A DNA stretch of 64,000 bases from Eshraghiella sp964405265 (GCA_964405265.1 CAYONC010000002.1:1-64000); one strand, 5' to 3'. Positions 26,841 to 36,381 are shown, counted from the stretch's first letter. Notes: generated by a model not told the origin, from the sequence alone. Made by a program: numbers and translations.

Positions 26841-28130
26841 TTACGCCATAAGATTAATATTGCTGTCCACAATGTCAATGCTGTCTGCAAATGATTTTTC
26901 ATCTGCCGGGAGTTCATCAATACTCCTGAATCTTCTTCCCGGACGTGTACCATCTCCGTCTGTATTCCTGCCGCCGTTATCCGCATTGGCATCAAAGCCG
27001 TGAGGCGATACCGTAACTTCAACATCCTGAATTTTCAGTCCCTGACTGTTAAGCTGTTCCTTAAGCTGTATCAGCTGGCTTTCTATAACGCCCTTCGCTG
27101 CTTCATTCTGGGTTGTAATCGTCGCCGTCAGCCCGTTTTCACCGGACACAACCTCAAGCTTCATTTTTCCCAGATGCTCCGGTGTAAGCTGAATCTCAAT
27201 GGACTGTGAATCTCCGTCGAGCGTAACCTTTATGGCATCAAGTACCTGTCTTATCACATCTGCCCCGTCAACCTCATTTGTCTCCGCAATCCGTGAAAAG
27301 CTCTCCGTGGTTTTCTCCAGTGCATCAGACAGATTTCTTATTACTTCTCCTGCCAAATCAGTGTCGGTATCTTCATCATCTTCCGGGTCATATCTGCCGT
27401 TTTCATCATTGACCTTTTCCGATACGGTATTCTTTTCATGTACGTCAGCAGAATAACCTTCTTCCTCTGTTGCAGCATTATTTTCTGACACTCTTCTGTC
27501 TTCCACGGTTACCTCAACCGTATCCGCATTTTCCGAATCCGCTGCGGCTGTCCTTAATACCTCTTCCGGAATGCTTCTCATGCCGTCATCCTCAATCTGT
27601 ACAAGACTGTCCTCAATCTGTTCAAAGTCCAGATTATAATCTGCGGCAAAATCCGTAATCACGTTACTGATGCCTTCCGTAATGTCAGACACAAGCCCGC
27701 CAAATCCTTCGTCAGTAATGATTTCAACCGCCGATACACCCTTCACCTCTGCCACAATATCCGTTATGTTATGCGGCTGCAGCAAATCCTGTACGGTAAT
27801 TCCAAGCTCTGCCATTACTTCTTCAAGTTCCTCATCCGTAATATCAAGTGTATCCTTAATGACATTCCTGATGTCGTCTGCAAGCTTCTCAACGTCTTCT
27901 GCCCTGACTGCGTCTTCACCGGCATCGGGCGAAGCAAGCTCTTCCCTTGTTCTGTTTTTCCTGACATATGTACCGGACGTACTGCCTGATGAAAAAGTAT
28001 CCTGAGACATTATTTCATTCAGGAACTTCTGAAATTCCGGAGTCTGCGTCTGTTCACGGGAAGCCGTACTGCCCTGTGTAATAACACTTACGGTAATAAC
28101 CGGTGCAGAGGGTACGTTTCCTGTCGTCAT
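26841..28130 (-). CDS. fliK: Hook-length control protein FliK
   Basis: 429 residues. The N-terminal and middle parts are acidic, Asp/Glu/Thr-rich and probably unfolded (ruler region); the C-terminal Flg_hook domain (about 305-385) carries IEIQLTPEHLGKMKLEV and LKEQLNSQGLKIQDVEV and acts on FlhB to stop hook growth. Placement before flgD is standard. Low conservation of the first 300 residues is normal for FliK. Confidence 0.92.
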   Translation of the reverse strand: MTTGNVPSAPVITVSVITQGSTASREQTQTPEFQKFLNEIMSQDTFSSGSTSGTYVRKNRTREELASPDAGEDAVRAEDVEKLADDIRNVIKDTLDITDEELEEVMAELGITVQDLLQPHNITDIVAEVKGVSAVEIITDEGFGGLVSDITEGISNVITDFAADYNLDFEQIEDSLVQIEDDGMRSIPEEVLRTAAADSENADTVEVTVEDRRVSENNAATEEEGYSADVHEKNTVSEKVNDENGRYDPEDDEDTDTDLAGEVIRNLSDALEKTTESFSRIAETNEVDGADVIRQVLDAIKVTLDGDSQSIEIQLTPEHLGKMKLEVVSGENGLTATITTQNEAAKGVIESQLIQLKEQLNSQGLKIQDVEVTVSPHGFDANADNGGRNTDGDGTRPGRRFRSIDELPADEKSFADSIDIVDSNINLMA

Positions 28131-28182
28131 CCTGATTCCTCCTTTCCGTTATGATATTTATAGAATATCGGTATTAAACCGC

Positions 28183-28959
28183 TTATTCACTGACCGGATA
28201 AATAAGGAGCGTAAGCTTTGCCGCAAGAGTTGCATCCATGGCGGCAAGTATGTCGCCTGCGGCATCCTTCTTCATGCTTGTGAGAATCTTCGCCACCTTT
28301 TCAAGATCTCCCGTCATCTCTTCAAAGATTCTGGCGGCAGCAGCAGGCTTCATGGATGAATAATAATCAGCCAGTTCAAGAATAACTCCGTCAAGCTCAA
28401 GCTGTTCAAGCACCTGCCTGTATATCTCTGCAGCATTCTCCTCATTCATCTCTTCATACCAGTCCCTATATTCTTCTATATCGGGTGCATTGTCAGTATA
28501 AACAACCTCTTTATCAAATTTTTTTCTTAAAGTTTCAAAATAAACCTGATTATCCTCATATGTCTTCAGCCTTGATACCTCTGCAGTCAGGTTGGATATT
28601 TTCTCGGCATTGGCGTCACTGTTTTCTTTATAAATCTTGATTTCGCTTTCAAGTTCATTAATTCTGTCAATAGCCTCCTGCAGCGTTGAATATGTCTCAC
28701 CGCTGTTGGAGCTTAATTTTTCATCATCAACGTCAGGCAGAATTTTGTTAAGTACCGGAACATCCTTGAGAACCGGATACAGCACCGAGCTTCCGAATCC
28801 GCCGACGTCAAGCTTTATCAGCAAAGCAAAAATGGCAATCCAGATTACAACTATAAATGCAACGATAAGAGCCGTGGTAATACCGCCTTTCTTCCTGTCC
28901 GTTCCTTCTCCGTCCATGTCATTTATATCCATTACGCCATCTTTTCTGTTATCTGCCAT
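28183..28959 (-). CDS. MotE-like / MgtE-N-domain flagellar chaperone
   Basis: 258 residues: a short cytosolic start, one membrane helix (about 26-48), an extracytoplasmic coiled coil (about 88-135, SEIKIYKENSDANAEKIS) and a C-terminal helical MgtE-N-like domain (about 170-250, YYSSMKPAAAARIFEEM and ILTSMKKDAAGDILAAM). Such proteins sit between fliJ and fliK in many operons; in other bacteria MotE is a chaperone for the stator protein MotC. Orthology to MotE is inference. Not a magnesium transporter: no channel domain is present. Confidence 0.8.
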   Translation of the reverse strand: MADNRKDGVMDINDMDGEGTDRKKGGITTALIVAFIVVIWIAIFALLIKLDVGGFGSSVLYPVLKDVPVLNKILPDVDDEKLSSNSGETYSTLQEAIDRINELESEIKIYKENSDANAEKISNLTAEVSRLKTYEDNQVYFETLRKKFDKEVVYTDNAPDIEEYRDWYEEMNEENAAEIYRQVLEQLELDGVILELADYYSSMKPAAAARIFEEMTGDLEKVAKILTSMKKDAAGDILAAMDATLAAKLTLLIYPVSE

Positions 28960-28978
28960 ATTTCATTTCCTCCACCGG

Positions 28979-29425
28979 TTATTCCTTTTCAGCCGAATAT
29001 CTGTAACTTACCAGCTGGTCAATCTCTTTATTTTCATCGTGTGACAGCTCAAGCATGAATTCATCAAACGCTTTTTCCCTGAGCTTTTCATGTATTTTTC
29101 TGTCCTTCACCGCTTCATTAAGACGTATCCTCGCCATTTCAAGATTTTTCTCGGCAACCTTAACCTCAACAAGCTGTGTCTTTATCCTGTCACGGTTATA
29201 ATCAATGGCTCTTTTTGCATCTAACATTTCACGCGGGTTTATGATGCCCGCCGCAAGCCGTCTGTAAACATCTTCAAGCTCCCTCTTTTCCGAAAAGAGG
29301 ATTTCAAGCTTTTCCTGTTCATCATTAAGCCTTCTTCTTGCTGATGAATATACGGATTTTGCCTGATTTTCCATTTTATTCTTGATGTCAAGAATATTCT
29401 GCATTCTGTATCTGAACTTAGCCAT
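28979..29425 (-). CDS. fliJ: Flagellar export chaperone FliJ
   Basis: 148 residues forming an antiparallel coiled coil, opening with FRYRMQNILDIKNKMENQAK, the usual FliJ start. FliJ is the central stalk of the FliI hexamer and contacts FlhA. It lies 12 bases after fliI, the almost invariant pairing. Confidence 0.92.
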   Translation of the reverse strand: MAKFRYRMQNILDIKNKMENQAKSVYSSARRRLNDEQEKLEILFSEKRELEDVYRRLAAGIINPREMLDAKRAIDYNRDRIKTQLVEVKVAEKNLEMARIRLNEAVKDRKIHEKLREKAFDEFMLELSHDENKEIDQLVSYRYSAEKE

Positions 29426-29436
29426 ATGTCATCCAC

Positions 29437-30741
29437 CTACTCGGCAAAAAGCTCTTCAAGCATTGCCACCTCTTCTTCAAATGACCTTTTTTCATCAGTT
29501 GACTGGAGAAGGTATTCATTCACCGCATCTATCCTGCTTATGGCATAATCTATTGATTTATTGGAACCGCTTTTGTATGCTCCGATGTTAATCAAATCCT
29601 CCGCTTCGGTATATGTGGCAAGAACATTTTTAAGCTTTCCGGCCATCTCCTTATGCTTTTTATCAGCTATCTGACTCATGCATCTTGAAATACTCTGGAG
29701 TATGTCTATCGCAGGATAATGATTTTTATGTGCAAGCTTTCTTGAAAGCATTATATGGCCGTCAAGAATACTTCTCGCCGTATCCGTTATGGGCTCGTTG
29801 AAATCATCACCGTCAACAAGTACGGTATACAGTCCCGTAATGGAGCCTTTATCCGAATTACCCGCTCTTTCAAGAAGCTTAGGCATCTCACTGTACATGC
29901 TCGGCGGATATCCCCTTGTTACGGGTGGTTCTCCGGATGCAAGTCCTATTTCCCTCTGTGCCATGGAAAAACGCGTAAGGGAATCCATCATAAGAAGCAC
30001 ATCCTTGCCCTTATCCCTGAAATATTCCGCTATTGCCGTTGCCGTTTTTGCCGCTTTATTTCTGATAAGAGCCGGCTTATCAGAAGTTGCAACCACCACA
30101 ACACTGCGCTTCATTCCCTCTTCACCAAGGTCACGCTCTATAAATTCCCTTACTTCCCTGCCTCGCTCGCCAATCAGTGCAATAACATTAATGTCTGCCC
30201 TGGTATTTCTCGCAAACATCCCCATAAGGGTACTTTTTCCTACTCCTGAGCCGGCAAAAATTCCTATTCTCTGCCCTTTTCCTATTGTGAGCATACCGTC
30301 AACTGCTTTTACCCCGAGAGGAAGAACCTCATTGATTATTATTCTGTCCATCGGATCCGGCGGAGCCTGTTCCACGGGATATTTAACATAATTATCAAAT
30401 ACCGTTCCGTCTATTGGTACTCCGAGTCCGTCAACAGTCTTGCCCAAAAGCTCATCGCACACCTTAACGTTCAGGGTTTCATTGGTATTTTCAACGATAC
30501 AGCCCGGACCTATTCCGTCCATGTTCTCAAACGGCATCAATATTATCCTGTTATCTTTAAAGCCTACAACCTCGGCATTGACATATGCCGACCTGTCCTT
30601 GAGGATTATGTGGCACACGTCATTTAATTTTGCATCAGGTCCTACGGACTCAACCGTAAGCCCTACTATCTTGGAAACCCTGCCCATTTTCCTGTAATAG
30701 GTTTTATTGAGCAGACTGTAATATTTATCTCTGTCCATCAT
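29437..30741 (-). CDS. fliI: Flagellum-specific ATPase FliI
   Basis: 434 residues with F1-beta-like architecture: Walker A GSGVGKST at 164-171, the catalytic-Glu region GERGREVREF, Walker B LMMDSLTRFSMAQRE and the ATPase signature PSMYSEMPKLLERAG. It energises substrate docking at the export gate. Two ATGs stand in tandem; the first overlaps the fliH stop as ATGA. Confidence 0.97.
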   Translation of the reverse strand: MMDRDKYYSLLNKTYYRKMGRVSKIVGLTVESVGPDAKLNDVCHIILKDRSAYVNAEVVGFKDNRIILMPFENMDGIGPGCIVENTNETLNVKVCDELLGKTVDGLGVPIDGTVFDNYVKYPVEQAPPDPMDRIIINEVLPLGVKAVDGMLTIGKGQRIGIFAGSGVGKSTLMGMFARNTRADINVIALIGERGREVREFIERDLGEEGMKRSVVVVATSDKPALIRNKAAKTATAIAEYFRDKGKDVLLMMDSLTRFSMAQREIGLASGEPPVTRGYPPSMYSEMPKLLERAGNSDKGSITGLYTVLVDGDDFNEPITDTARSILDGHIMLSRKLAHKNHYPAIDILQSISRCMSQIADKKHKEMAGKLKNVLATYTEAEDLINIGAYKSGSNKSIDYAISRIDAVNEYLLQSTDEKRSFEEEVAMLEELFAE

Positions 30742-31550
30742 TCTGTTCTCACACGACTTATCAGTCTTATGTCACTGATAAGATTTTCCAGCTGAATATC
30801 AAGGCTGCAGTCAAAAACACCTGCATCCGTTTCAATAATGCACTGGTTCTTCTTCAGGGAAGCATCCCTTGTAACCTCAATTACCGTATCAGGCACTGCA
30901 GCCTCAAGCAGCTTGTCCCTGTTATTGCTTACAAACGAATAATCCTCTGCTGACACTCTGATAAAAATATTTCTGCTGACTTCTGAATTGTCCAGTACAT
31001 TCTTTATAAGCCCCAGAATCATATCCTTCTTATCTTCCGAGACGGCATGGGTTATCCGTGAAAAAATATCAAGAAGCACCTCAGTCAGCTCAGGTTCAAG
31101 CTGTTCACGCTTCCGTCCGTATTCTTCCTCAAGTTCCTTATGCTTCGCCAGATATTCCTTTTCAAGGGTGTTTTCCCGCTCCTTAAGCATATCGGAAACA
31201 TAATCCTCAGCCTTCTTAATTCCCTCGGCATATCCTTCTTCCCGTGCCGAATTTCTTATGCTCTCTGCCTCTGCCTTTGCTGCTTCAAGTGCTTCCTCTG
31301 CCCGATGCATCAGTTCATCTGCCGCAGCCCGGACATCCGTGTCATTCTCTGTTTCCGTAATTTCTTCCACCGTTGCCGCGTCAAGGCCGCATATGAAACC
31401 GTCTTCATCCGGAATAATACCCGTTCCGGATTCATTACGGATTACGGATTCCGCCCTCTTTGCAAGAATATCCTGTATAATTCTGTTGGAATCAATGACA
31501 AGCTTATTGTCCTTAATTACTATTCTGTCTGATTTTAATAAATTAGACAA
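30738..31550 (-). CDS. fliH: Flagellar assembly protein FliH
   Basis: 270 residues: an acidic, helical N-terminal half with a long Glu/Lys/Ala coiled coil (about 85-160) and a V-ATPase-E-like C-terminal domain (about 165-265, with IRVSAEDYSFV). It regulates FliI and tethers it to the C-ring. Overlaps fliG by eight bases and fliI by four. The sequence is poorly conserved, so the call leans partly on context. Confidence 0.9.
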   Translation of the reverse strand: MSNLLKSDRIVIKDNKLVIDSNRIIQDILAKRAESVIRNESGTGIIPDEDGFICGLDAATVEEITETENDTDVRAAADELMHRAEEALEAAKAEAESIRNSAREEGYAEGIKKAEDYVSDMLKERENTLEKEYLAKHKELEEEYGRKREQLEPELTEVLLDIFSRITHAVSEDKKDMILGLIKNVLDNSEVSRNIFIRVSAEDYSFVSNNRDKLLEAAVPDTVIEVTRDASLKKNQCIIETDAGVFDCSLDIQLENLISDIRLISRVRTE

Positions 31551-32559
31551 CTATTTCGTCACCTCCGCCGCGGGAAATTACAATTTCACCGGAATCTTCA
31601 AGCTTCCTTACGATATTAACAATCTTCTGCTGTGCCTCTTCAACATCCTTAAGTCTGACAGGTCCCATAAATTCCATGTCCTCTTTAATCATTGCAGCAA
31701 GACGCTTTGAAAGGTTATTGAAAATAACATTCTGAACATCTTCATTGGCATTCTTGAGTGCCGTGGCAAGGTCATTATTATCAACATCCCTGAGAACTCT
31801 CTGGATGGTTCTGTCATCAAGTGAAAGAATATCCTCAAATACGAACATCTTACGCCTGATTTCATCCGCAAGCTCAGGGTCTTCAATTTCGAGTGTTTCA
31901 AGAATATGTCTCTCAGTTCCCCTGTCAACCGTATTAAGTATGGCAACAATGGCATCCACGCCGCCGATAATCGTATAATCCTGATTAACAATGGAAGCAA
32001 GCTTACGCTCAAGAACACCCTCAACCTCTTTTATGACATCCGGAGAGGTTCTGTCCATGGTTGCAATACGCCTTGCAACATCTGCCTGCTTGTCAGGCGG
32101 CAGCGATGAAATAACCTGGGCCGACTGGCCTGCCGACAGATAGGACAGTATAAGTGCTATCGTCTGAGGATGCTCATCCTGTATAAAATTAAGAAGCTGT
32201 GACGGATCCGTCTTCCTGATAAATTCAAACGGTCTGACCTGAAGGTTGGCGGTAAGCTTATTAATGACTTCCTTGGCCTTTTCAACACCGAGAGCCTTTT
32301 CAAGAAGCTCCTTGGCATATGAAATTCCGCCCTCCGCAATATACTGCTGTGCAAGACACACTTCATAAAACTCTGCCAGCACATCTTCCTTCATCTGTGG
32401 TGAAACACTGCTTGTATTGGCTATTTCAAGTGTGAGCTGTTCTATTTCATCTTCCTTCAGATGTTTAAAAATCTGTGCCGATTTCTCAGGTCCGAGCGTA
32501 ATAAGCAGCACGGCACTCTTCTGAAGTCCGTCCATTCCAAGTTTTGATTTAGATGCCAT
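31543..32559 (-). CDS. fliG: Flagellar motor switch protein FliG
   Basis: 338 residues: N-terminal FliF-binding domain (GLQKSAVLLITLGPE), armadillo-like middle domain with EHPQTIALILSYL, and the C-terminal torque domain with charged helix residues (MFVFEDILSLDDRTIQRVLRD). It transmits MotA force to the rotor. ATG 32559 has AGGAGG nine bases upstream; the upstream ATG at 32580 would overlap fliF and adds only seven residues. Confidence 0.96.
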   Translation of the reverse strand: MASKSKLGMDGLQKSAVLLITLGPEKSAQIFKHLKEDEIEQLTLEIANTSSVSPQMKEDVLAEFYEVCLAQQYIAEGGISYAKELLEKALGVEKAKEVINKLTANLQVRPFEFIRKTDPSQLLNFIQDEHPQTIALILSYLSAGQSAQVISSLPPDKQADVARRIATMDRTSPDVIKEVEGVLERKLASIVNQDYTIIGGVDAIVAILNTVDRGTERHILETLEIEDPELADEIRRKMFVFEDILSLDDRTIQRVLRDVDNNDLATALKNANEDVQNVIFNNLSKRLAAMIKEDMEFMGPVRLKDVEEAQQKIVNIVRKLEDSGEIVISRGGGDEIVV

Positions 32560-32570
32560 TATATGTCCTC

Positions 32571-34178
32571 CTAATCCCATTCCTCGTTAAGCCAGTTACG
32601 GAGAAGAAGTGCAACCGCCTCAGGATTCTCATCCACAAACTTCTCGATTGCCTTTCTCGTCTCGGATTTTTCCTGAAGGTCTATTTCTTCTATATTGTCA
32701 TTCTGCTGCTGTTTTGTGGTTGCAAGCATGTCTTCAACACTGAGCTCAGGCTCTGTCTCCTCAACGGCAACAGGTCTCGCACTCCTTATGAGAATAAATA
32801 AGAGAACACCTGCAATAAGCACTGCAAGTACAATCTGAAGTATAAACCACGAATCTGCTGATTTGGTTACTTCCCTGTCAAAAAACGTATACTGGTCGTA
32901 GGCAAGAATTGAAATATCCTTACTGTCTATTCCGGAACCGGTTGCAACTGCCTTTTTAATATCATCCTGAACCTCCGTCGGAACCGGATCAGAATTCTGT
33001 GCCTTAAACTCTTCCCATGTCATATCATCAAGAAGGCCTCTTTCCTCAGCCTCTTCCTCTGTAAGCACCGTATTATTTACGCATACGATTGACATTCCCG
33101 AATTCTTGAAATCAATCGTTCCGCTTGCCTCTTTTCTGGTTGTAACGATTTCATCCTGCAGCCAGTCATACTCACTGAGTGTATAAGATGATGAGGTTCC
33201 GTCAGAATTGCCAATCATATAATCAACGTCATCATCATTGGATTCAGTTCCCGCAACGCCGCTCGCATCAGCAAAGGCTCCCTCTGAATTAATCACATAC
33301 GAATGTGACGGAAGTCCCTGTTCAGTTCCCTCAGGTGCAGAATACTTATGCTCAACAATCTCCACGTCATCAAAATTCACTTCAAGATTAATCATAATCT
33401 GAACGTCATTGTACCATCCCGTGGCATACAAAAGCTTCTGTGCCTTGGAAATAATTGCGTTCTCATACTGTGCCTTAACCTTCTGGGCAGCATTGGCAGA
33501 ATATGAAGCATTACTCGTGCTTCCCGAATAAATAACCCTTCCGTTGGTATCCACCACAAACACGCTGTTGGTGTTATCGCTTCCCACATTGGTTGCAAGA
33601 AGCATCCCTATGGCTTCCTTATGTTCATCATCAAGCTCTTTTCTCAAATCAAGAACTGCCGTTATCTTGGCATCCTGGTTTTCGGAAAAAATACTGTTGC
33701 CGGTGGTGGAATATGTAATATTGACCCTTGCACTTCTTATGGCGTCCATGGATTCAAGGTCCTTCTTAAACTTGGACTCAAGATATGCCTTGTACTTCTC
33801 CTTCATAACGGTCTCCGTGGTCGTGAAGCTTGATGAAGTGGCATCAGCAAGGGAATATCCGTCAGACGATATGCTGTTGGAGCCGAGCACCAGCTTGGCT
33901 TCAAGATAGTCATCCTCCGAAACATATATGTTATAATTCTCATCTATTGTTACGCTGAAGCCCTCTTCGTTAAGAAGATTCCGCACCTCCACAGCCTCGG
34001 ATTCATTCTCGCAAGAGCGAAGCTTAACCTTATCCTTGTGTCCCACAATCTTGGCAAGTACAATTATTGCAACAACAATCGCAACAAAAATGACTATAAA
34101 GAGTATTCTCTGCTTTTTATTGAACTTCAGCCAGAAATCTTTAATTTTATTCCAGACTGCCTTTAATCTGTCCTGCAT
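32571..34178 (-). CDS. fliF: Flagellar MS-ring protein FliF
   Basis: 535 residues: an N-terminal membrane helix (about 24-44), ring-building motifs RBM1-3 (with LRSCENESEAVEVRNLLNEEG and ARVNITYS), a variable loop region, a second membrane helix (about 445-465) and a C-terminal FliG-binding tail (ETRKAIEKFVDENPEAVA to WLNEEWD). FliF is the base on which the rotor and export gate assemble. Confidence 0.96.
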   Translation of the reverse strand: MQDRLKAVWNKIKDFWLKFNKKQRILFIVIFVAIVVAIIVLAKIVGHKDKVKLRSCENESEAVEVRNLLNEEGFSVTIDENYNIYVSEDDYLEAKLVLGSNSISSDGYSLADATSSSFTTTETVMKEKYKAYLESKFKKDLESMDAIRSARVNITYSTTGNSIFSENQDAKITAVLDLRKELDDEHKEAIGMLLATNVGSDNTNSVFVVDTNGRVIYSGSTSNASYSANAAQKVKAQYENAIISKAQKLLYATGWYNDVQIMINLEVNFDDVEIVEHKYSAPEGTEQGLPSHSYVINSEGAFADASGVAGTESNDDDVDYMIGNSDGTSSSYTLSEYDWLQDEIVTTRKEASGTIDFKNSGMSIVCVNNTVLTEEEAEERGLLDDMTWEEFKAQNSDPVPTEVQDDIKKAVATGSGIDSKDISILAYDQYTFFDREVTKSADSWFILQIVLAVLIAGVLLFILIRSARPVAVEETEPELSVEDMLATTKQQQNDNIEEIDLQEKSETRKAIEKFVDENPEAVALLLRNWLNEEWD

Positions 34179-34198
34179 AGTAAATCTCCAAACCTATC

Positions 34199-34522
34199 TT
34201 ATACCTGTATCGACATAATTTCCTTATAAGCACTTAAAAGCTGGTTCTTAACCGCCACCGTATACTGAAGGGAAAGATTAGCCTTCTGTTCTATAACCGC
34301 AAGCTCATGTGTGCTTGTCAGCTTGCCCGTTGCAAAATCAACCTCTGCCTGCTGTGCTTCCTGAAGATAATCATTGGTTCCGGAAATCATGTCCACTGCA
34401 GCATTGTATATTCCGTCAAAGGAAGATGTATCAGCACTCTTCCCGATGCCGGACACGCCGCTTCCCGTAATATGCTTAATACTCTCCGATGATATATTAA
34501 GTAATGATGCAATATCACTCAT
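34199..34522 (-). CDS. fliE: Flagellar hook-basal body protein FliE
   Basis: 107 residues, with the FliE pattern of an unstructured start followed by two helices (AVDMISGTNDYLQEAQQAEVDFATGK and LSLQYTVAVKNQLLSAYKEIM, the latter close to other axial proteins). FliE joins the MS ring and export gate to the proximal rod. Position between flgC and fliF is standard. Confidence 0.94.
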   Translation of the reverse strand: MSDIASLLNISSESIKHITGSGVSGIGKSADTSSFDGIYNAAVDMISGTNDYLQEAQQAEVDFATGKLTSTHELAVIEQKANLSLQYTVAVKNQLLSAYKEIMSIQV

Positions 34523-34540
34523 TGTTATTCTGTCCTTTCA

Positions 34541-34981
34541 TTATGACTGCATGATGCTAAGTCCGAGACTTGCAATATTCTTGCTTGCTTCAAATGCCGT
34601 GGCATTGGCTTCATAAGAACGCGTCGCATCAATAAGATCCGTCATTTCCGTGACAACATTTACGTTAGGATATGTAACATAACCGTTTTCATCCGCATCC
34701 GGGTGTGAAGGATCGTATACCATATTCATGTCAGTATCCGTATCCTCCGTTATCGACGTAACCTTGACTCCGGTTCCCACTCCCTGTATTGTTCTGTTAA
34801 AAACATCACCGAAGCTTGTGGTTGTCTTCTCGGTAAGTACAACATTCTTCCTTACGTAAGGCGTACCGTCTGCCGTCCTTGTGGTATTGGCATTGGCTAT
34901 GTTGGATGATATGACATCCGTTCTCAGTCTCTGTGCGGTCATTCCTGATGCCGCTATGTTCATTCCGTCAAAAATTGCCAT
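34541..34981 (-). CDS. flgC: Flagellar proximal rod protein FlgC
   Basis: 146 residues with the rod-protein N-terminus (FDGMNIAASGMTAQRLRTDVIS and SNIANANTTRT) and C-terminal NVVTEMTDLIDATRSYEANATAF helix. ATG 34981 is preceded by GGGAGG at good spacing; the TTG two codons upstream is not needed. Confidence 0.96.
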   Translation of the reverse strand: MAIFDGMNIAASGMTAQRLRTDVISSNIANANTTRTADGTPYVRKNVVLTEKTTTSFGDVFNRTIQGVGTGVKVTSITEDTDTDMNMVYDPSHPDADENGYVTYPNVNVVTEMTDLIDATRSYEANATAFEASKNIASLGLSIMQS

Positions 34982-35005
34982 GTTCAAAACCTCCCGTTAT
35001 CATAA

Positions 35006-35407
35006 TCAGGTTGTCGTAAGTGCCGACTTAATCCTGTTAAAATTCTGCTTCATACTGTCTGTAAGTGCATTATAGTACAGCTGGTTGGAAGCAAGCTCCA
35101 CCTGCTCCGTATCGATATCCACGTTATTGCCGTCAAGCCTGTATGAGAGATTGGTATTATCCGTATATATCGTCGGCTTAACATTGTCATAATCAATTTC
35201 CCGAACCGTCTGTGTAAGATTACGGGATGATGAACCTGCCTTCGCCACCGCATTGGAGAGAACAGATTCAAAGCTCAGCTCCTGACGCTTATAACCCGGA
35301 GTATCGACATTGGCTATATTGTTATTAAGCACCTCATTACGTCTCCACGAAAAATCCGCTGCCGACGTAAGCAGGTCAACATATGCAAATGCTCCTGAAT
35401 TGATCAT
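35006..35407 (-). CDS. flgB: Flagellar proximal rod protein FlgB
   Basis: 133 residues. It shows the rod signature RRNEVLNNNIANVDTPGYKR and a short C-terminal helix with ELASNQLYYNALTDSM. It is the first gene of the fla/che operon. ATG 35407 has AAGGAGG eight bases upstream; the frame is open 12 codons further but that part is leader. Confidence 0.96.
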   Translation of the reverse strand: MINSGAFAYVDLLTSAADFSWRRNEVLNNNIANVDTPGYKRQELSFESVLSNAVAKAGSSSRNLTQTVREIDYDNVKPTIYTDNTNLSYRLDGNNVDIDTEQVELASNQLYYNALTDSMKQNFNRIKSALTTT

Positions 35408-35458
35408 ATAAATTCCTCCTTCTGACCGCATGGTAACCCACAATTCATCACTATTACT

Positions 35459-35486
35459 ATTATATAGAAAAGTGACAAAAAGTAAA
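35459..35486 (-). promoter_or_regulatory. Sigma-A-type promoter of the fla/che operon
   Basis: On the minus strand a perfect TATAAT (complement of 35459-35464) follows TTTACT (complement of 35481-35486) with 16 bases between. Transcription would start near 35452, about 45 bases before flgB. The operon that makes sigma-D is expected to start from a sigma-A promoter. No sigma-D-type promoter was seen here. Confidence 0.7.
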
Positions 35487-35500
35487 GTTTATTATATTAA

Positions 35501-35515
35501 AAAAATATGAAAATT
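35501..35515. promoter_or_regulatory. Candidate CodY-binding box upstream of the fla/che promoter
   Basis: The 15-mer matches 11 of 15 positions of the CodY consensus AATTTTCWGAAAATT, with the right half (TGAAAATT) intact. It lies 15 bases upstream of the -35 hexamer. CodY directly represses fla/che in B. subtilis, and codY is the next gene upstream here. AT-rich DNA gives such matches by chance, so confidence is low. Confidence 0.3.
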
Positions 35516-35520
35516 AAATG

Positions 35521-35549
35521 AAAAAACCGCCATATCAGATGATATAGCG
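35521..35549 (-). terminator. Terminator after codY
   Basis: Arms 35540-35549 and 35528-35537 pair (one G-U) with a short loop; on the minus strand the stem is followed by TTTTTT (complement of 35521-35526). It lies 18 bases past the codY stop and separates codY from the fla/che promoter. Confidence 0.85.
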
Positions 35550-35566
35550 ATTCCGTTCACTAACAC

Positions 35567-36337
35567 TTATTCAACAAAATCCAGCTCTGTGTAAACCAGC
35601 TCATTAAGCACCCTGATATAGGTACCCTTCATCCCTGATGACCTGGTCTCAATGATTCCCGCACTTTCAAACTTCCTGAGTGCATTGACAACCACGGATC
35701 TTGTTATTCCTGCCCTGTCTGCAATCCTGCTTGCAACCAGTATGCCTTCATTATCCTTAAGTTCTTCAAAAATATGCTTCACTGCCTTCAGTTCCGAGCC
35801 TGACAGTGTACTTACTGCCGATTTGACAACCTGTGCCCTTCTTATGCCGTCCGCATTCTCTTCATTAACGGCACGCATCATTTCAAGTCCCACAACGGTT
35901 GTACCATATTCACATAAAATAATGTCATCGATATCATAAGAGCTCTCCACCTTATACATGAACAGGGTTCCAAATCTCTCACCCGCAATGTCTATGGGTG
36001 CAATTATCGCCTGATACTTTCCTGAATATCCTTCACCGAATCCCAATGTCTCAAGATTAACATTCTCCTTCGTGGAAAGCACGTCAAGCAGACGCCCGTT
36101 AAACATGACATCAACAAATCCGCCCACCTTATCCTGAATAAGCTCGGTAATCTCTTCCACATTGTCCCTTGTACTGCTTCCGAGGACCTTACCCTTCCTG
36201 CTTATGACAATGACATTGGAATTGAGTATTTCACTCATTACCCTGCAGATATCATTAAATATAACCTTCTGTGAACCGTTATTATGCAGCAGTGTGTTAA
36301 TCTTACGGGTCTTATCAAGTAACCGGACGCTGCTCAT
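35567..36337 (-). CDS. codY: GTP- and branched-chain-amino-acid-sensing regulator CodY
   Basis: 256 residues: an N-terminal GAF domain that binds isoleucine/valine (about 1-155, LLDKTRKINTLLHNNG at the start) and a C-terminal winged helix-turn-helix (about 195-250, ASRIADRAGITRSVVVNALRKFESAGIIETRSSGMKG by parts). CodY represses starvation, motility and competence genes when nutrients are rich. It follows topA, an echo of the topA-codVWXY order in Bacillus, and stands directly in front of the flagellar operon. Confidence 0.96.
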   Translation of the reverse strand: MSSVRLLDKTRKINTLLHNNGSQKVIFNDICRVMSEILNSNVIVISRKGKVLGSSTRDNVEEITELIQDKVGGFVDVMFNGRLLDVLSTKENVNLETLGFGEGYSGKYQAIIAPIDIAGERFGTLFMYKVESSYDIDDIILCEYGTTVVGLEMMRAVNEENADGIRRAQVVKSAVSTLSGSELKAVKHIFEELKDNEGILVASRIADRAGITRSVVVNALRKFESAGIIETRSSGMKGTYIRVLNELVYTELDFVE

Positions 36338-36381
36338 GACACATCTCCTTCCGGATTATACCCACGCCCTTCAATATATAA

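Noticed and set aside
28131..28182. Hairpin between motE and fliK as a terminator
   Set aside because: Only a six-base AT stem (GATATT/AATATC) without T run; too weak to report.
35408..35566. Sigma-D-type promoter or riboswitch before flgB
   Set aside because: No TAAA-N-CCGATAT-like pair was seen; the sigma-A hexamers explain the region.
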